From Chloroflexota bacterium (GTDB lineage: Bacteria > Chloroflexota > Anaerolineae > SpSt-313): a stretch of 64,000 nucleotides of DNA. The notes beneath the pieces were generated by a model. That model did no database searches, was not told where the DNA came from, and worked only from the letters and a program-made list of their open reading frames with translations. Shown here piece after piece: positions 49,358 through 57,374 of the stretch (position 1 is its first letter; the number at the start of each line of letters is the position of its first letter). A program made the position numbers and the translations under genes. Location of the stretch: NCBI GenBank assembly GCA_029553955.1, contig JAKPJZ010000168.1, forward strand, positions 26,250 through 90,249. The letters are read 5' to 3'.

Positions 49358-50114
49358 CTCCTCCTCGAGCCAACACCAGGTCCACGACCTCTGTAAGGTC
49401 ATTCACCACGGCGTCGGGTTGTGCCACGTCCTTGGCGGTATCGCTCACCGAGGTGAGGAACGACTTGATCTGAATGGCCAGCCCATAGCCTGCCTGCTGC
49501 GACCCGGCCACATCGCGCGAGATGGTATCGCCAACGTAGGCACACGCCGCGGGCTCGAGGCCCATGAGGCGGGCCGCTTCCAGGAAGATGCGCGGATTGG
49601 GCTTGCGCAGGCCCAGCACACAGCTCGAAATGACGGGGTCGAAATAGCGTGCGATGCCATATTCCTGCAGCCGGTGCGGCACCAGGCGCCGCGAGATGAT
49701 GTTCGAGATCACCGCCAGGCGCAGGCCGTGCGTCCGCAGACGGGCCAGCACCTGCGGCACCTCCGGCCGCATGGTGCGCTTGAAGAACTGGGTCTCGTAG
49801 TACAGGGCCAGATCTTCGGCCACAGCTTCGAGCCGTCCGCGATCGAGGCCGTGGTTGGGCAAGACATAGTCGGCCCACACGCGCTCGGGCGCCAGCTCGA
49901 TCAGCTCGACCTCGCGCCAGGCGCGATACGCCGCCATGCCGTTGGTGACGGCGGCCAACAGCTCGGGCACGGCCAGCCCTGGGTCGAGCCCATGGCCGGC
50001 CAGCAGTTCGCGCAAGCCTGCCGCTGCCTCCAGGCGCAGCGCATCGTCATAGTATACGTGTTCGAGGGTGCCGCCCAGGTCAAAAGCGACGGCACGGATA
50101 GTGGTCGATGTCAT
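49347..50114 (-). CDS. HAD-superfamily hydrolase D (cassette 2)
   Basis: 255 residues. Motif I is AVAFDLGGTLEHVYY (Asp, then L-G), motif II LAVISNIISRR, Lys motif VLGLRKPNPRIFLEA, motif IV YVGDTISRDVAGSQ. It matches HAD B of cassette 1 throughout, for example the shared GLRKPxxxIFLEA and SRDV. No clear Shine-Dalgarno precedes ATG 50114, and translation may depend on an upstream ribosome or be leader-poor. It is separated from rpiR2 by an 84-bp inverted repeat. Confidence 0.82.
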   Translation of the reverse strand: MTSTTIRAVAFDLGGTLEHVYYDDALRLEAAAGLRELLAGHGLDPGLAVPELLAAVTNGMAAYRAWREVELIELAPERVWADYVLPNHGLDRGRLEAVAEDLALYYETQFFKRTMRPEVPQVLARLRTHGLRLAVISNIISRRLVPHRLQEYGIARYFDPVISSCVLGLRKPNPRIFLEAARLMGLEPAACAYVGDTISRDVAGSQQAGYGLAIQIKSFLTSVSDTAKDVAQPDAVVNDLTEVVDLVLARGGDGD

Positions 50115-50233
50115 GGAGGACAGCCTATTCCTTTCGTGTCCCCGGCCGCAGCCGGGTCTTGATCCCTTGCCCTTCCCGCCCAGGCAGCGGCCGACTTGTC
50201 CGCTCCGCGGCCTCCCGGCGCGATCCTGGGGTA

Positions 50234-50317
50234 TGGGGAGTTGGGTCTTCTGGGGCCGTCGGCTGCCCCCGCCCACGGGCGGGGGCAGCCGACGGCCCCA
50301 GAAGACCCAACTCCCCA
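50234..50317. repeat. 84-bp inverted repeat, GGGGAGTTGGG-type
   Basis: 41-bp perfect arms with a 2-base loop, apex GCCCCCGCCC/GGGCGGGGGC. It lies inside cassette 2 between rpiR2 and HAD D (gap 50115-50393). The outer flanks ACCGGGATAGAGCGGAGC (right) and GGCAGCGGCCG (left) resemble the modules around other copies. Confidence 0.93.
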
Positions 50318-50393
50318 CTTGAGGGTTAGCACCGGGATAGAGCGGAGCATAAAGGCCGGTTGCGAACCCCAACCATCTCACTGCACTGGGCCG

Positions 50394-51272
50394 CTAGGCC
50401 GGGGCCTGGCCGAGCACATCCAGCCCGTAGCCGGCGCGCAGCTCCTGCAGCCGGTCGAGCGCGGCGACCGACTCGCCGGGCCGAGCCATGGCGACCGTCA
50501 GGATCAGCGCATTGATGATGGCCATGGGCACGGTGAGCGAATGGAACGTCGACACAGGGCCGCGGCGCGCGGCGAGGACCACATCGACTCTGTCCTTGAA
50601 GGTGGCGCCCAGCGTATCGGTGAGGAAGACGCTGCCGCACCCGTGGGCGCGGGCCTGATCGATCACCGCCACCAGCTCCCCCGTGATGCGGTGAAAGCCG
50701 GCGATCAGCACGGCGTCGCCCGGCTGCAGCAGGAGCAGCCTTTCGAGGACGTCGCGGCCCGATTCGGTGATGGCCACCGTGGGCACGCCGAAGCGGCGCA
50801 GGCGCAGCTCGGCCAGGTCGGCCAAGATGCGCGAGGGCCCGGTGCTGAAAACATGGATCGTGCGCCCAGCGAGGAGGATCTCGGCGGCGCGGTCAAACTC
50901 GGCGGGGTCCACCGTATGCAACGCCTCGGTGAGGTACTCCACCTCCATGGCCACGACTTTGGCCAGGATGTGGCCCTGGCTGCCGCGCAGGTCGGCCAGC
51001 GCACGCTGCAGACGGTTGGCGGGGGTCACCTTGACGCGGAAGAGGTTCTGCAGACAGCGGCGCAACTCGGGAAAGCCATCGTAGCCTACGGCGCGGGCAA
51101 AGCGGACGACGGTGGCTTCACTGACCTCGAGGCGCTGCGCCAACTCGACAGCAGTAAAGAACGCTGCCTCGTCGCTGTTGGCGAGAAGGTACGAGGCAAT
51201 GCGCTGCTCGCTCTTGGTGAGGCTGGAATAGCGCTCTTCCAGCCGGCGCTGGAACTCGGCCATCTCTTCCAT
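50394..51272 (-). CDS. RpiR-family regulator 2 (HTH plus SIS domain)
   Basis: About 292 residues from MEEMAEFQRRLEERY; a TTG at 51335 would extend it, but the paralogue starts at the equivalent point. HTH: LTKSEQRIASYLLAN and VSEATVVRFARAVGYDGFPE. SIS: IHVFSTGPSRILADLAELRL, AVLIAGFHRITGELVAVIDQ and FLTDTLGATFKDRVDVVL. It shares FKDRVDVVLAARRGPVSTFH-like wording with regulator 1 (KDTVDVVLEARRGPVMAFH). It probably represses or activates cassette 2 in response to a phosphorylated ligand. Confidence 0.91.
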   Translation of the reverse strand: MEEMAEFQRRLEERYSSLTKSEQRIASYLLANSDEAAFFTAVELAQRLEVSEATVVRFARAVGYDGFPELRRCLQNLFRVKVTPANRLQRALADLRGSQGHILAKVVAMEVEYLTEALHTVDPAEFDRAAEILLAGRTIHVFSTGPSRILADLAELRLRRFGVPTVAITESGRDVLERLLLLQPGDAVLIAGFHRITGELVAVIDQARAHGCGSVFLTDTLGATFKDRVDVVLAARRGPVSTFHSLTVPMAIINALILTVAMARPGESVAALDRLQELRAGYGLDVLGQAPA

Positions 51273-51371
51273 AGACGCCCCCACAGACGCATTCCGGCTG
51301 TCATCGCTTGGCTGCACCGGCAATGGCAGCCCCAACAGGTGCCATAGGAGGTGGGGTTACCGATATGAAGG

Positions 51372-51400
51372 ATTATACCACAGAACCGTTGGTTATGCAA
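51372..51400 (-). promoter_or_regulatory. Promoter of cassette 2 (rpiR2)
   Basis: Minus strand: TTGCAT (plus ATGCAA at 51395-51400), 17 bp, TATAAT (plus ATTATA at 51372-51377). It is about 100 bases upstream of ATG 51272 and identical in boxes and spacing to the cassette 1 promoter. Confidence 0.72.
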
Positions 51401-51460
51401 GACTTCCTTCACCTCTGGCGCATGCGCCACCCAACACCGTCAGGGCAGCAGCCATGGGAG

Positions 51461-51539
51461 GGGGGGTTTGGCGTGTTCGGTGGCGCGTCTGGCCGCCCAC
51501 GGGGCGGCCAGACGCGGCACCGAACACGCCAAACCCCCC
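51461..51539. repeat. 79-bp inverted repeat between divergent genes
   Basis: 38-bp arms with one mismatch and a 3-base loop; ends GGGGGGTTTGGCG / CGCCAAACCCCCC, apex CTGGCCGCCC/GGGCGGCCAG. The right flank ACCGGTTCCGCGCGGAGCGC is the conserved side module. It is in the divergent gap (51273-51675) upstream of both rpiR2 and dtd promoters. Confidence 0.93.
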
Positions 51540-51607
51540 TTAGGATCCATACCGGTTCCGCGCGGAGCGCAGGGCCGGTTCATGGCGTGAGGTGCCTGTG
51601 TGCGCGC

Positions 51608-51636
51608 TTGCATCAAGAAGGGAGGCGGCCTACCAT
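51608..51636 (+). promoter_or_regulatory. Putative dtd promoter
   Basis: TTGCAT (51608), 17 bp, TACCAT (51631-51636). The -10 is weak, but the position, 40 bases before the dtd ATG, fits. Confidence 0.4.
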
Positions 51637-51675
51637 TAGGCGGTTGTGCCAGGGTAGAGCTGAAGGGAGAGGCAG

Positions 51676-52125
51676 ATGAGAGCGATTGTGCAGCGCGTGC
51701 TGCGCGGCTCGGTGCGGGTGGAGGAGCGCGTCGTCGGCGCGGTGGAGCGCGGGCTGGTGTTGCTGGTGGGCGTGACGCACGGCGACGGCGAGGCCGAGGC
51801 GCTGCGCCTGGCCGGCAAGGTGGCGCACCTGCGCATCTTTGAGGACGAGGCGGGCAAGATGAACCTCTCGCTCCTCGACGTGGCCGGCGGCGCGCTCGTG
51901 ATCTCGCAGTTCACCCTCTACGCCAACGCCCGGCGCGGCCGCCGGCCCGACTTTGTCGCCGCGGCGCCCCCCGAGCTGGCCGAGCCGCTGGTCGCGCGCT
52001 TTGCCGAGGCGCTGCGCGCGCAGGGGGTGGCGCACGTGCAAGGCGGCGTCTTTGGCGCGCACATGCTCGTGGAAATCTGGAACGACGGCCCGGTCACCAT
52101 CATCCTCGACAGCGCCGAGTTGTAG
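51676..52125 (+). CDS. dtd: D-aminoacyl-tRNA deacylase
   Basis: 149 residues, the usual Dtd length. It starts [20 protein letters not shown] and has [12 protein letters not shown] and [11 protein letters not shown]. The catalytic-pocket motifs are SQFTLYA and [10 protein letters not shown] (the Gly-cis-Pro type GPVT). Dtd hydrolyses D-amino acids and mis-charged glycine from tRNAs. GGGAGAGGCAG precedes the ATG. It is a single plus-strand gene, convergent with the beta-CASP nuclease. Confidence 0.94.
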   Translation: MRAIVQRVLRGSVRVEERVVGAVERGLVLLVGVTHGDGEAEALRLAGKVAHLRIFEDEAGKMNLSLLDVAGGALVISQFTLYANARRGRRPDFVAAAPPELAEPLVARFAEALRAQGVAHVQGGVFGAHMLVEIWNDGPVTIILDSAEL

Positions 52126-52204
52126 CGCTCGCCTCATCGGGGCAACGAATCTACCACCAAGTGTTCATGAGCGCGGCGCTCACCACCGCGCGTGAAAACG
52201 GGCT

Positions 52205-52276
52205 CACCGCAGAGGCGCAGAGAGCGCGGAGGAGGTTAAGCAAAGAGACCTCTGCGTCCTCTGCGCCTCTGCGGTG
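52205..52276. repeat. CGCAGAG-type inverted repeat after dtd
   Basis: CACCGCAGAGGCGCAGAG... pairs with CCTCTGCGCCTCTGCGGTG over 28 bp with about three mismatches and a 16-base loop. Same wording as the hairpins at 27690 and 63681. It lies between convergent genes. Confidence 0.85.
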
Positions 52277-52288
52277 GAGTCTCCACCT

Positions 52289-53686
52289 CTACGTGAGCGC
52301 CACGGTATCGCCGGGGCGGGGCACGATGACCTCGAGCCCGCCCAGCGCGCGCAGGCCCTCGGCCAGCGCCAGCGCCTCCTCCTCTTCGCCGTGCACCACG
52401 TAGACGCGCCGCAGCCGCCCGCCGCGCACGGCCCTGACCCAGTTGAGCAGCCCATCGCGGTCGGCGTGGGCGCTATAGCCGTCGATCGTCTCCACCTGTG
52501 CCCGCAGAGGCACCACCTCGCCGAGGATCGGCACCTCAGGCAGCCTGTCGAACAGCTTGCGGCCCAGGGTATTGGGCGCTTGGTAGCCCACCAGGAGCAC
52601 CGTGTTGCGTGGGTCGGCAATGCTGTTCTTCAGATGGTGCAAGATGCGCCCGGCCTCGCACATCCCCGAAGCACTGATGATGATCGCCGGCTCGCGCACA
52701 AAGTTGAGCTCCTTCGATTCCTCCACCGAACGCACATAGTGCAGACGGCTAAAGCCGAAGGGATCGCCGTTGCCGGCCAGAAAATCGCTGGCCTCGGCAT
52801 CGTAGCACTCGGGGTGCAGGCGAAAGGTCTCGGTGACGTTGACCGCCAGGGGCGAGTCGATAAAGATGGGAATGCTGGGGATATTGCGCTTGAGCATGAG
52901 CTGGTGTAGCTCGTACACGAGGGTCTGCGTGCGGCCCACTGCAAAGGCGGGGACGATGAGCTTGCCGCCGCGCCGCCAGGCGTCATTGACGATCTCCTCC
53001 AGTCTGTGCTCGGCTTCCTCGGGCGCCTCGTGCGTCCGGCTGCCGTAGGTGCTCTCGATCACCAAGGTATCGACGTCGTGCACCAGCACCGGGTCGCGGA
53101 TGATCGGCCGGCCGCGCGCGCCCAAGTCGCCGGTATAGGCCAGGCGCAGGCGCCTGCCGCGCTCTGCCAGGTCGAGCACCGTGATCGCCGAGCCCAGCAT
53201 GTGCCCGGCATCGTAGAAGGTGGCGCGCACGCCGGGGGCCACGTCAAAGGCGCGCTCGTACGACAAACCAACAAACTGGCGCAGGCTGGCCACAGCATCG
53301 GCCGTGGTGTAGAGCGGCGTGATCGGCGGCTCGCCGCGCCGCGTGCGCTTTTTGTTGAGATAGGCGGCATCCTGCTCTTGGATGTGCGCCGAGTCGCGCA
53401 GCATCGCCGCGCACAGGTCGCGGGTAGCGCTCATGCAGTAGATGTTGCCGTCAAACCCCGCGCGCACGAGCGTAGGAATGTTGCCGCTGTGATCGATATG
53501 GGCGTGCGAGAGCACCAGTGCGCTGAGGCCGGCAGGGTCGAAGCCAAAATGCGCATTGCGCTCGCGGCTCTCGTCGCGATGCCCCTGGAACTGGCCGCAA
53601 TCGAAGAGTATGCCGGCCCCGTTGACCTGCAGGCGATGCATGGAGCCGGTGACCGTACGCACAGCGCCGATGAACTGCAGCTTCAT
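52289..53686 (-). CDS. Metallo-beta-lactamase/beta-CASP RNase (YSH1/CPSF-like)
   Basis: 465 residues. The MBL core has SHAHIDHSGNIP (HxHxDH), YDAGHMLGSAI, YTGDLGARGRPI, and VIESTYGSRTH. The beta-CASP insert has VPAFAVGRTQTLVYELHQ, FIDSPLAVN, IIISASGMCEAGRILHHL. The C-terminal RMM-like domain has IDGYSAHADRDGLLNWV with the final His. These are RNA exo/endonucleases of the KH-less CPSF-73-like bacterial group. GGGAGGCTC precedes ATG 53686. It is divergent from the small gene at 53920. Confidence 0.93.
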   Translation of the reverse strand: MKLQFIGAVRTVTGSMHRLQVNGAGILFDCGQFQGHRDESRERNAHFGFDPAGLSALVLSHAHIDHSGNIPTLVRAGFDGNIYCMSATRDLCAAMLRDSAHIQEQDAAYLNKKRTRRGEPPITPLYTTADAVASLRQFVGLSYERAFDVAPGVRATFYDAGHMLGSAITVLDLAERGRRLRLAYTGDLGARGRPIIRDPVLVHDVDTLVIESTYGSRTHEAPEEAEHRLEEIVNDAWRRGGKLIVPAFAVGRTQTLVYELHQLMLKRNIPSIPIFIDSPLAVNVTETFRLHPECYDAEASDFLAGNGDPFGFSRLHYVRSVEESKELNFVREPAIIISASGMCEAGRILHHLKNSIADPRNTVLLVGYQAPNTLGRKLFDRLPEVPILGEVVPLRAQVETIDGYSAHADRDGLLNWVRAVRGGRLRRVYVVHGEEEEALALAEGLRALGGLEVIVPRPGDTVALT

Positions 53687-53733
53687 TGCGAGCCTCCCGA
53701 GGGTGAACACTGGCCGATTGAAGGACTGTATGC

Positions 53734-53762
53734 ATTATGCGCCGGCAGCGTTCAGGGGTCAA
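53734..53762 (-). promoter_or_regulatory. Promoter of the beta-CASP RNase gene
   Basis: Minus strand: TTGACC (plus GGTCAA at 53757-53762), 17 bp, CATAAT (plus ATTATG at 53734-53739). Confidence 0.6.
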
Positions 53763-53793
53763 AACCCGTGGAGGCAGGTTGCTGCAGAGACTC

Positions 53794-53841
53794 CAGTCTG
53801 TCATTGCGAGGAGGCTGCGGCCTCCTCGCAATGACAGACTG
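53794..53841. repeat. 48-bp inverted repeat between divergent promoters
   Basis: 22-bp perfect arms with a 4-base loop: CAGTCTGTCATTGCGAGGAG and its complement. It lies between the outward-facing promoters at 53734 and 53861. Confidence 0.92.
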
Positions 53842-53860
53842 AGATACTTGCTGCAAATGA

Positions 53861-53869
53861 TGGTATAAT
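53861..53869 (+). promoter_or_regulatory. Extended -10 promoter
   Basis: TGGTATAAT (TATAAT 53864-53869), 51 bases before ATG 53920. No good -35 is visible, as expected for an extended -10. Confidence 0.6.
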
Positions 53870-53919
53870 GGGGGTATGTTCTGCCTGTCATACTCTACTC
53901 ACGCAAGGAGGTTTGCGCC

Positions 53920-54279
53920 ATGGCCGTCCCATCGTTCCTGCTCAAAAAGCTGTACGTCAAGGGGAGCCTGAAGAACACCGAGGCCGGCTTTGAGCTGGCC
54001 ATCAGGAACAACCTGGCCCCCGGCACCCTGATCGGCATGGGTGCGCTGGTGATCGACGATGTGACCTACCCGCCAGAGGCCATCCACCTCAAGACCCCAC
54101 AGGCCGCGGTGAACGGCGCCGAAGTCAGCAGCAAGAACCCGGTGACCTTTGCCATGAACGTCGAGGTCCAGATTGTGGTCGACGGCCCGCCGCTGACCCC
54201 GGGCCAGCATCACCTCGTCTTTGCGGTGATGACGCGCGAGATCGGCCGCGTCGAGTTCGACATTACCGACAGCCTCTAG
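53920..54279 (+). CDS. Small beta-rich protein of unknown function
   Basis: 119 residues without signal peptide or membrane segment. Alternating hydrophobic strands ([78 protein letters not shown]) suggest an immunoglobulin-like beta sandwich. I do not recognise the family. AAGGAGG lies 8 bases before the ATG, and it has its own promoter, so it is probably well expressed. The stop is 13 bp before a perfect palindrome. Confidence 0.7.
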   Translation: MAVPSFLLKKLYVKGSLKNTEAGFELAIRNNLAPGTLIGMGALVIDDVTYPPEAIHLKTPQAAVNGAEVSSKNPVTFAMNVEVQIVVDGPPLTPGQHHLVFAVMTREIGRVEFDITDSL

Positions 54280-54291
54280 CCCCCTGTCTGC

Positions 54292-54341
54292 GCAGCGGCA
54301 GACCTGACAGGTCTCCGGAGACCTGTCAGGTCTGCCGCTGC
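54292..54341. repeat. 50-bp perfect palindrome, ACAGGTCTC family
   Basis: 25-bp arms without a loop; core ACAGGTCTCCGGAGACCTGT, outer stem GCAGCGGCAGACCTG. It precedes the rpsO promoter. Confidence 0.95.
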
Positions 54342-54362
54342 CCTCCCCAACCCCTGTCAGAT

Positions 54363-54391
54363 TTGCCTCTGTTGTCAAGTTGTGCTATACT
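54363..54391 (+). promoter_or_regulatory. Promoter of rpsO
   Basis: TTGCCT (54363), 17 bp, TATACT (54386-54391), giving a leader of about 45 bases. Confidence 0.65.
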
Positions 54392-54443
54392 TGCCGCCAG
54401 GAACCAAAGAGGCGAGCCCGGAACGAAGGAAGGTAAGAAGAGT

Positions 54444-54713
54444 ATGTCCTTGGAGAAAGGTGAGAAGGACGCGATCATCGAGCAGTATCGCGTGCATGAT
54501 GGTGACACCGGGTCCCCGGAGGTGCAGATTGCTCTGCTGACCAATCGCATCAACCGTTTGACAGAGCATCTGAAGACTCACAAGCAGGACGAGCATTCGC
54601 GCCGGGGGCTGCTGATGATGGTGGGCCAGCGGCGCCGGCACCTTGCCTATCTCAGCCAAAGGGATCAAGAGCGTTACCGGGCGATCATCGCACGCCTCGG
54701 ACTACGCAAGTAA
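54444..54713 (+). CDS. rpsO: 30S ribosomal protein S15
   Basis: 89 residues, exactly the S15 size. It has [60 protein letters not shown] and [20 protein letters not shown], the standard S15 sequence that binds the 16S rRNA central domain. The start after GGAAGGTAAG gives the normal N-terminus; upstream codons in frame are spurious. The adjacency to pnp is the conserved rpsO-pnp arrangement. Confidence 0.97.
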   Translation: MSLEKGEKDAIIEQYRVHDGDTGSPEVQIALLTNRINRLTEHLKTHKQDEHSRRGLLMMVGQRRRHLAYLSQRDQERYRAIIARLGLRK

Positions 54714-54776
54714 CCCATGATTGCCGCCAGGGGCCGCAAGACTGCGGATGCCGGGCGGCACTGTCGTAAGGCACCG

Positions 54777-54814
54777 AACGAGTAGATGGCTTGTGCGCCC
54801 ACCATCTACTCGTT
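54777..54814 (+). terminator. Hairpin after rpsO, candidate terminator/processing site
   Basis: 13-bp perfect arms AACGAGTAGATGG / CCATCTACTCGTT with a 12-base loop, followed by TTCGTT. The U tract is weak. It is in the rpsO-pnp spacer, where RNase processing and autoregulation are known in other bacteria. Confidence 0.5.
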
Positions 54815-54897
54815 TCGTTACCAACCCGCAGAAGGTCAGGCAGCTCGAAGCGTGAGGCGTTCGACACGGGTTGCCAGCGGGTAGCGGTACAGGAATT

Positions 54898-54945
54898 GGG
54901 GAGTGGGCCGAACCGGCCAGAGGGCTATGGTTCGACCCACTCCCC
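54898..54945. repeat. Inverted repeat in the pnp leader
   Basis: GGGGAGTGGGCCGAACC pairs with GGTTCGACCCACTCCCC (one mismatch; 14-base loop). It is 70 bases before the pnp ATG and could be part of a PNPase autoregulatory leader, or a member of the spacer-repeat class. The ~300-bp gap 54714-55015 holds these two hairpins and no gene. Confidence 0.75.
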
Positions 54946-55015
54946 AGTCCCTGACCGCTGCTCGCCCAGCCCAGCATGCATTTGTGCATATGCGCAAGCA
55001 GGAAAGGAAAGCAGT

Positions 55016-57274
55016 ATGCTACACTCGTACACGGCGTCTCTGGGCGAGACACCGGTCACCATCGAGACCGGCAGGCTTGCCGGGCAAGCCGGCGGCGCGG
55101 TCACGGTGCGCTGCGGCGACACCCTGGTCTTGGCCACGGCCACGGCAGCGAGCGAGCCGCGTGCCCCGCGTGGTGAGGGTGGCGGTGGGGGCGACGAGTT
55201 CGTGCCCCTGACCGTGGACTATGAAGAGCGGCTCTACGCAGCGGGCCGCATCCCGGGCGGCTTTTTCAAACGCGAAGGCCGGCCCACCGAGGCGGCCATC
55301 CTCCTCTGCCGCCTGACCGACCGCCCGCTGCGCCCCTTGATGCCCAAGGGGCTCGATCGCGAGGTGCAGGTCATCATGACCGCCCTCTCGGCCGACCAGG
55401 ACCACTACCTGGACATCCTCTCGATCATCGCCGCCTCCGCGGCCATGACCATCTCCGACATCCCCTTCGCCGGCCCGGTGGGGGCCATGCGCGTCGGCTA
55501 TGTCGACGGCAACTTTATCTTCAACCCGACAGCCGGCCAGATGGAAGACAGCATCCTCGACCTGCGCTTGGCCGGCACCGCCGAAGCCATCAACATGGTG
55601 GAGGCCGGGGCCAGCGAGGTCTCGGAAGAGCTGATGCTGGAGGCGCTGGTGCGCGGCCACGAGGCCATGCAGGATGTGATCCGCATCCAGCGCGAGATGC
55701 AGGCCGAGATCGGCAAACCCAAGTGGGAGGTCGCGCCCCCCACGAGCGACCCGGCGGTGCTCGAGGCGGTGCGTGGCAAGGTTGGCTGTTGCCTGAACGA
55801 TATCCTGGGCAAGATCGTCGGCAAGAAGGAGCGCGAGCAGGCCATCGCCTCGGTGCGCGACCAGGTGATCGCCGAGCTGCAAGAGACCTTCGACCCGGGC
55901 GCGGTGGCCGCGGCCTTTGCCGAGCATCTGCGCGACGAGATGCGGCGCATGATCCTCGAGCAGAGCGTGCGCGCCGATGGCCGCGACCTGCGCACCATCC
56001 GTCCCATCACCTGCGAGGTAGGGCTGCTGCCGCGGACGCACGGCTCGGGCCTGTTCACCCGCGGCGAGACGCAGGTGCTCTCCATCGCCACACTGGGCAC
56101 GGCGGCCGACGAGCAGCGGCTCGATGGACTGCAGACCCAGGAAACCAAGCGCTTCATGCACCACTACAACTTTCCGCCCTACTCCACCGGTGAGGCACGC
56201 CCGTCGCGCGGCCCGCGCCGGCGCGAGATCGGCCACGGCGCGCTGGCCGAAACCGCCCTGCGGCCGACAGTCCCCTCCGAAGAGGTCTTCCCCTACACCA
56301 TCCGGGTGGTATCGGAAGTCATGTCGTCGAACGGCTCCACCTCGATGGGCTCGGTCTGCGCGAGCACCCTGGCCCTGATGGATGCCGGCGTGCCCATCCG
56401 GGGGCCGGTGGCAGGCGTCGCTATGGGCCTGATCAAGAGCGACAGCCGCTACGCCATCCTGACAGACATCATGGGCATGGAAGACCACCTGGGCGACATG
56501 GACTTTAAGGTCGCCGGGACGGCCAACGGCATCACCGCCCTGCAGATGGATATCAAGGTCAAGGGCATCAGCCGCGAGATCCTGCGCGAGGCGCTCGACC
56601 ACGCCCGCGAGGGCCGGCTGTTCATCCTCGACAAGATGCTGCAGGTAATCGCCGAGCCGCGGCCCGAGCTGGCGCCCTATGCGCCGCGCATCACCATGAT
56701 CCATATCGACCCAGCCAAGATCGGCACGGTCATCGGCCCCGGCGGCAAGATGATCCGCAAGATCGTCGAGGAGTCGGGCGCGCGCATCGATGTGGAGGAC
56801 GACGGTACGGTGTGCATCGCCGCCACCGAGGGCGCCGGCAGCGATCGGGCGGCACAGATGATCCGCGAGCTGGTGGAAGAACCCGAGATCGGCAAGATCT
56901 ACACCGGCAAGGTTGTGCGCACCACCGATTTCGGCGCCTTTGTGCAGATCCTGCCCAACAAAGATGGATTGGTGCACATCTCGCAACTGGCCGACTATCG
57001 CGTCCCGAGCGTCGAAGACGTGGTGCACGTCGGCGACGAGATCATGGTTATGGTCATCGACATCGACCCCGACGGCAAGGTCAAGCTTTCGCGCCAGGCC
57101 GTGCTGGAAGGCTGGAGCGCCGACGAGGCACGCGAGCGTGACGCCAGATCACGCGGGCCACGCCGCGAGGGGGGCCGCCCCAGCGCGGGCGGGCGGCCTG
57201 AGCGCCGCGGTGGTGGCGGCGGCGAGCGCGGCCGCCGCGACGGCGGCAGGCCCGAGCGCCCCGGCCGCGGCTGA
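55016..57274 (+). CDS. pnp: Polyribonucleotide nucleotidyltransferase (PNPase)
   Basis: 752 residues. Two RNase PH domains: the first has DTLVLATATAASEPR, GRIPGGFFKREGRPTEAAIL and TDRPLRPLMPKG; the second, catalytic, has RTHGSGLFTRGETQVLSIAT, RREIGHGALAETAL and YAILTDIMGMEDHLGDMDFK. KH: IGTVIGPGGKMIRKIVEESG. S1: GKIYTGKVVRTTDFGAFVQI. The tail is Arg/Gly-rich low complexity (RPERRGGGGGERGRRDGG), resembling RNA-binding RGG tails. It degrades mRNA 3'-5' with phosphate. GGAAAGGAAAG precedes ATG 55016. Confidence 0.97.
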   Translation: MLHSYTASLGETPVTIETGRLAGQAGGAVTVRCGDTLVLATATAASEPRAPRGEGGGGGDEFVPLTVDYEERLYAAGRIPGGFFKREGRPTEAAILLCRLTDRPLRPLMPKGLDREVQVIMTALSADQDHYLDILSIIAASAAMTISDIPFAGPVGAMRVGYVDGNFIFNPTAGQMEDSILDLRLAGTAEAINMVEAGASEVSEELMLEALVRGHEAMQDVIRIQREMQAEIGKPKWEVAPPTSDPAVLEAVRGKVGCCLNDILGKIVGKKEREQAIASVRDQVIAELQETFDPGAVAAAFAEHLRDEMRRMILEQSVRADGRDLRTIRPITCEVGLLPRTHGSGLFTRGETQVLSIATLGTAADEQRLDGLQTQETKRFMHHYNFPPYSTGEARPSRGPRRREIGHGALAETALRPTVPSEEVFPYTIRVVSEVMSSNGSTSMGSVCASTLALMDAGVPIRGPVAGVAMGLIKSDSRYAILTDIMGMEDHLGDMDFKVAGTANGITALQMDIKVKGISREILREALDHAREGRLFILDKMLQVIAEPRPELAPYAPRITMIHIDPAKIGTVIGPGGKMIRKIVEESGARIDVEDDGTVCIAATEGAGSDRAAQMIRELVEEPEIGKIYTGKVVRTTDFGAFVQILPNKDGLVHISQLADYRVPSVEDVVHVGDEIMVMVIDIDPDGKVKLSRQAVLEGWSADEARERDARSRGPRREGGRPSAGGRPERRGGGGGERGRRDGGRPERPGRG

Positions 57275-57290
57275 TGCGGCACAACGCTGA

Positions 57291-57336
57291 GGCGGGAAAC
57301 CCGACAGGTCTCCGGAGACCTGTCGGGTTTCCCGCC
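57291..57336. repeat. 46-bp perfect palindrome, ACAGGTCTC family
   Basis: 23-bp arms without a loop; core CGACAGGTCTCC|GGAGACCTGTCG, outer stem GGCGGGAAACC. It lies 16 bp after the pnp stop and before the first lepB gene. Confidence 0.95.
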
Positions 57337-57374
57337 ACCCTCGTTGGGACCTTGACGTATAGAGGAAGCGAAGC

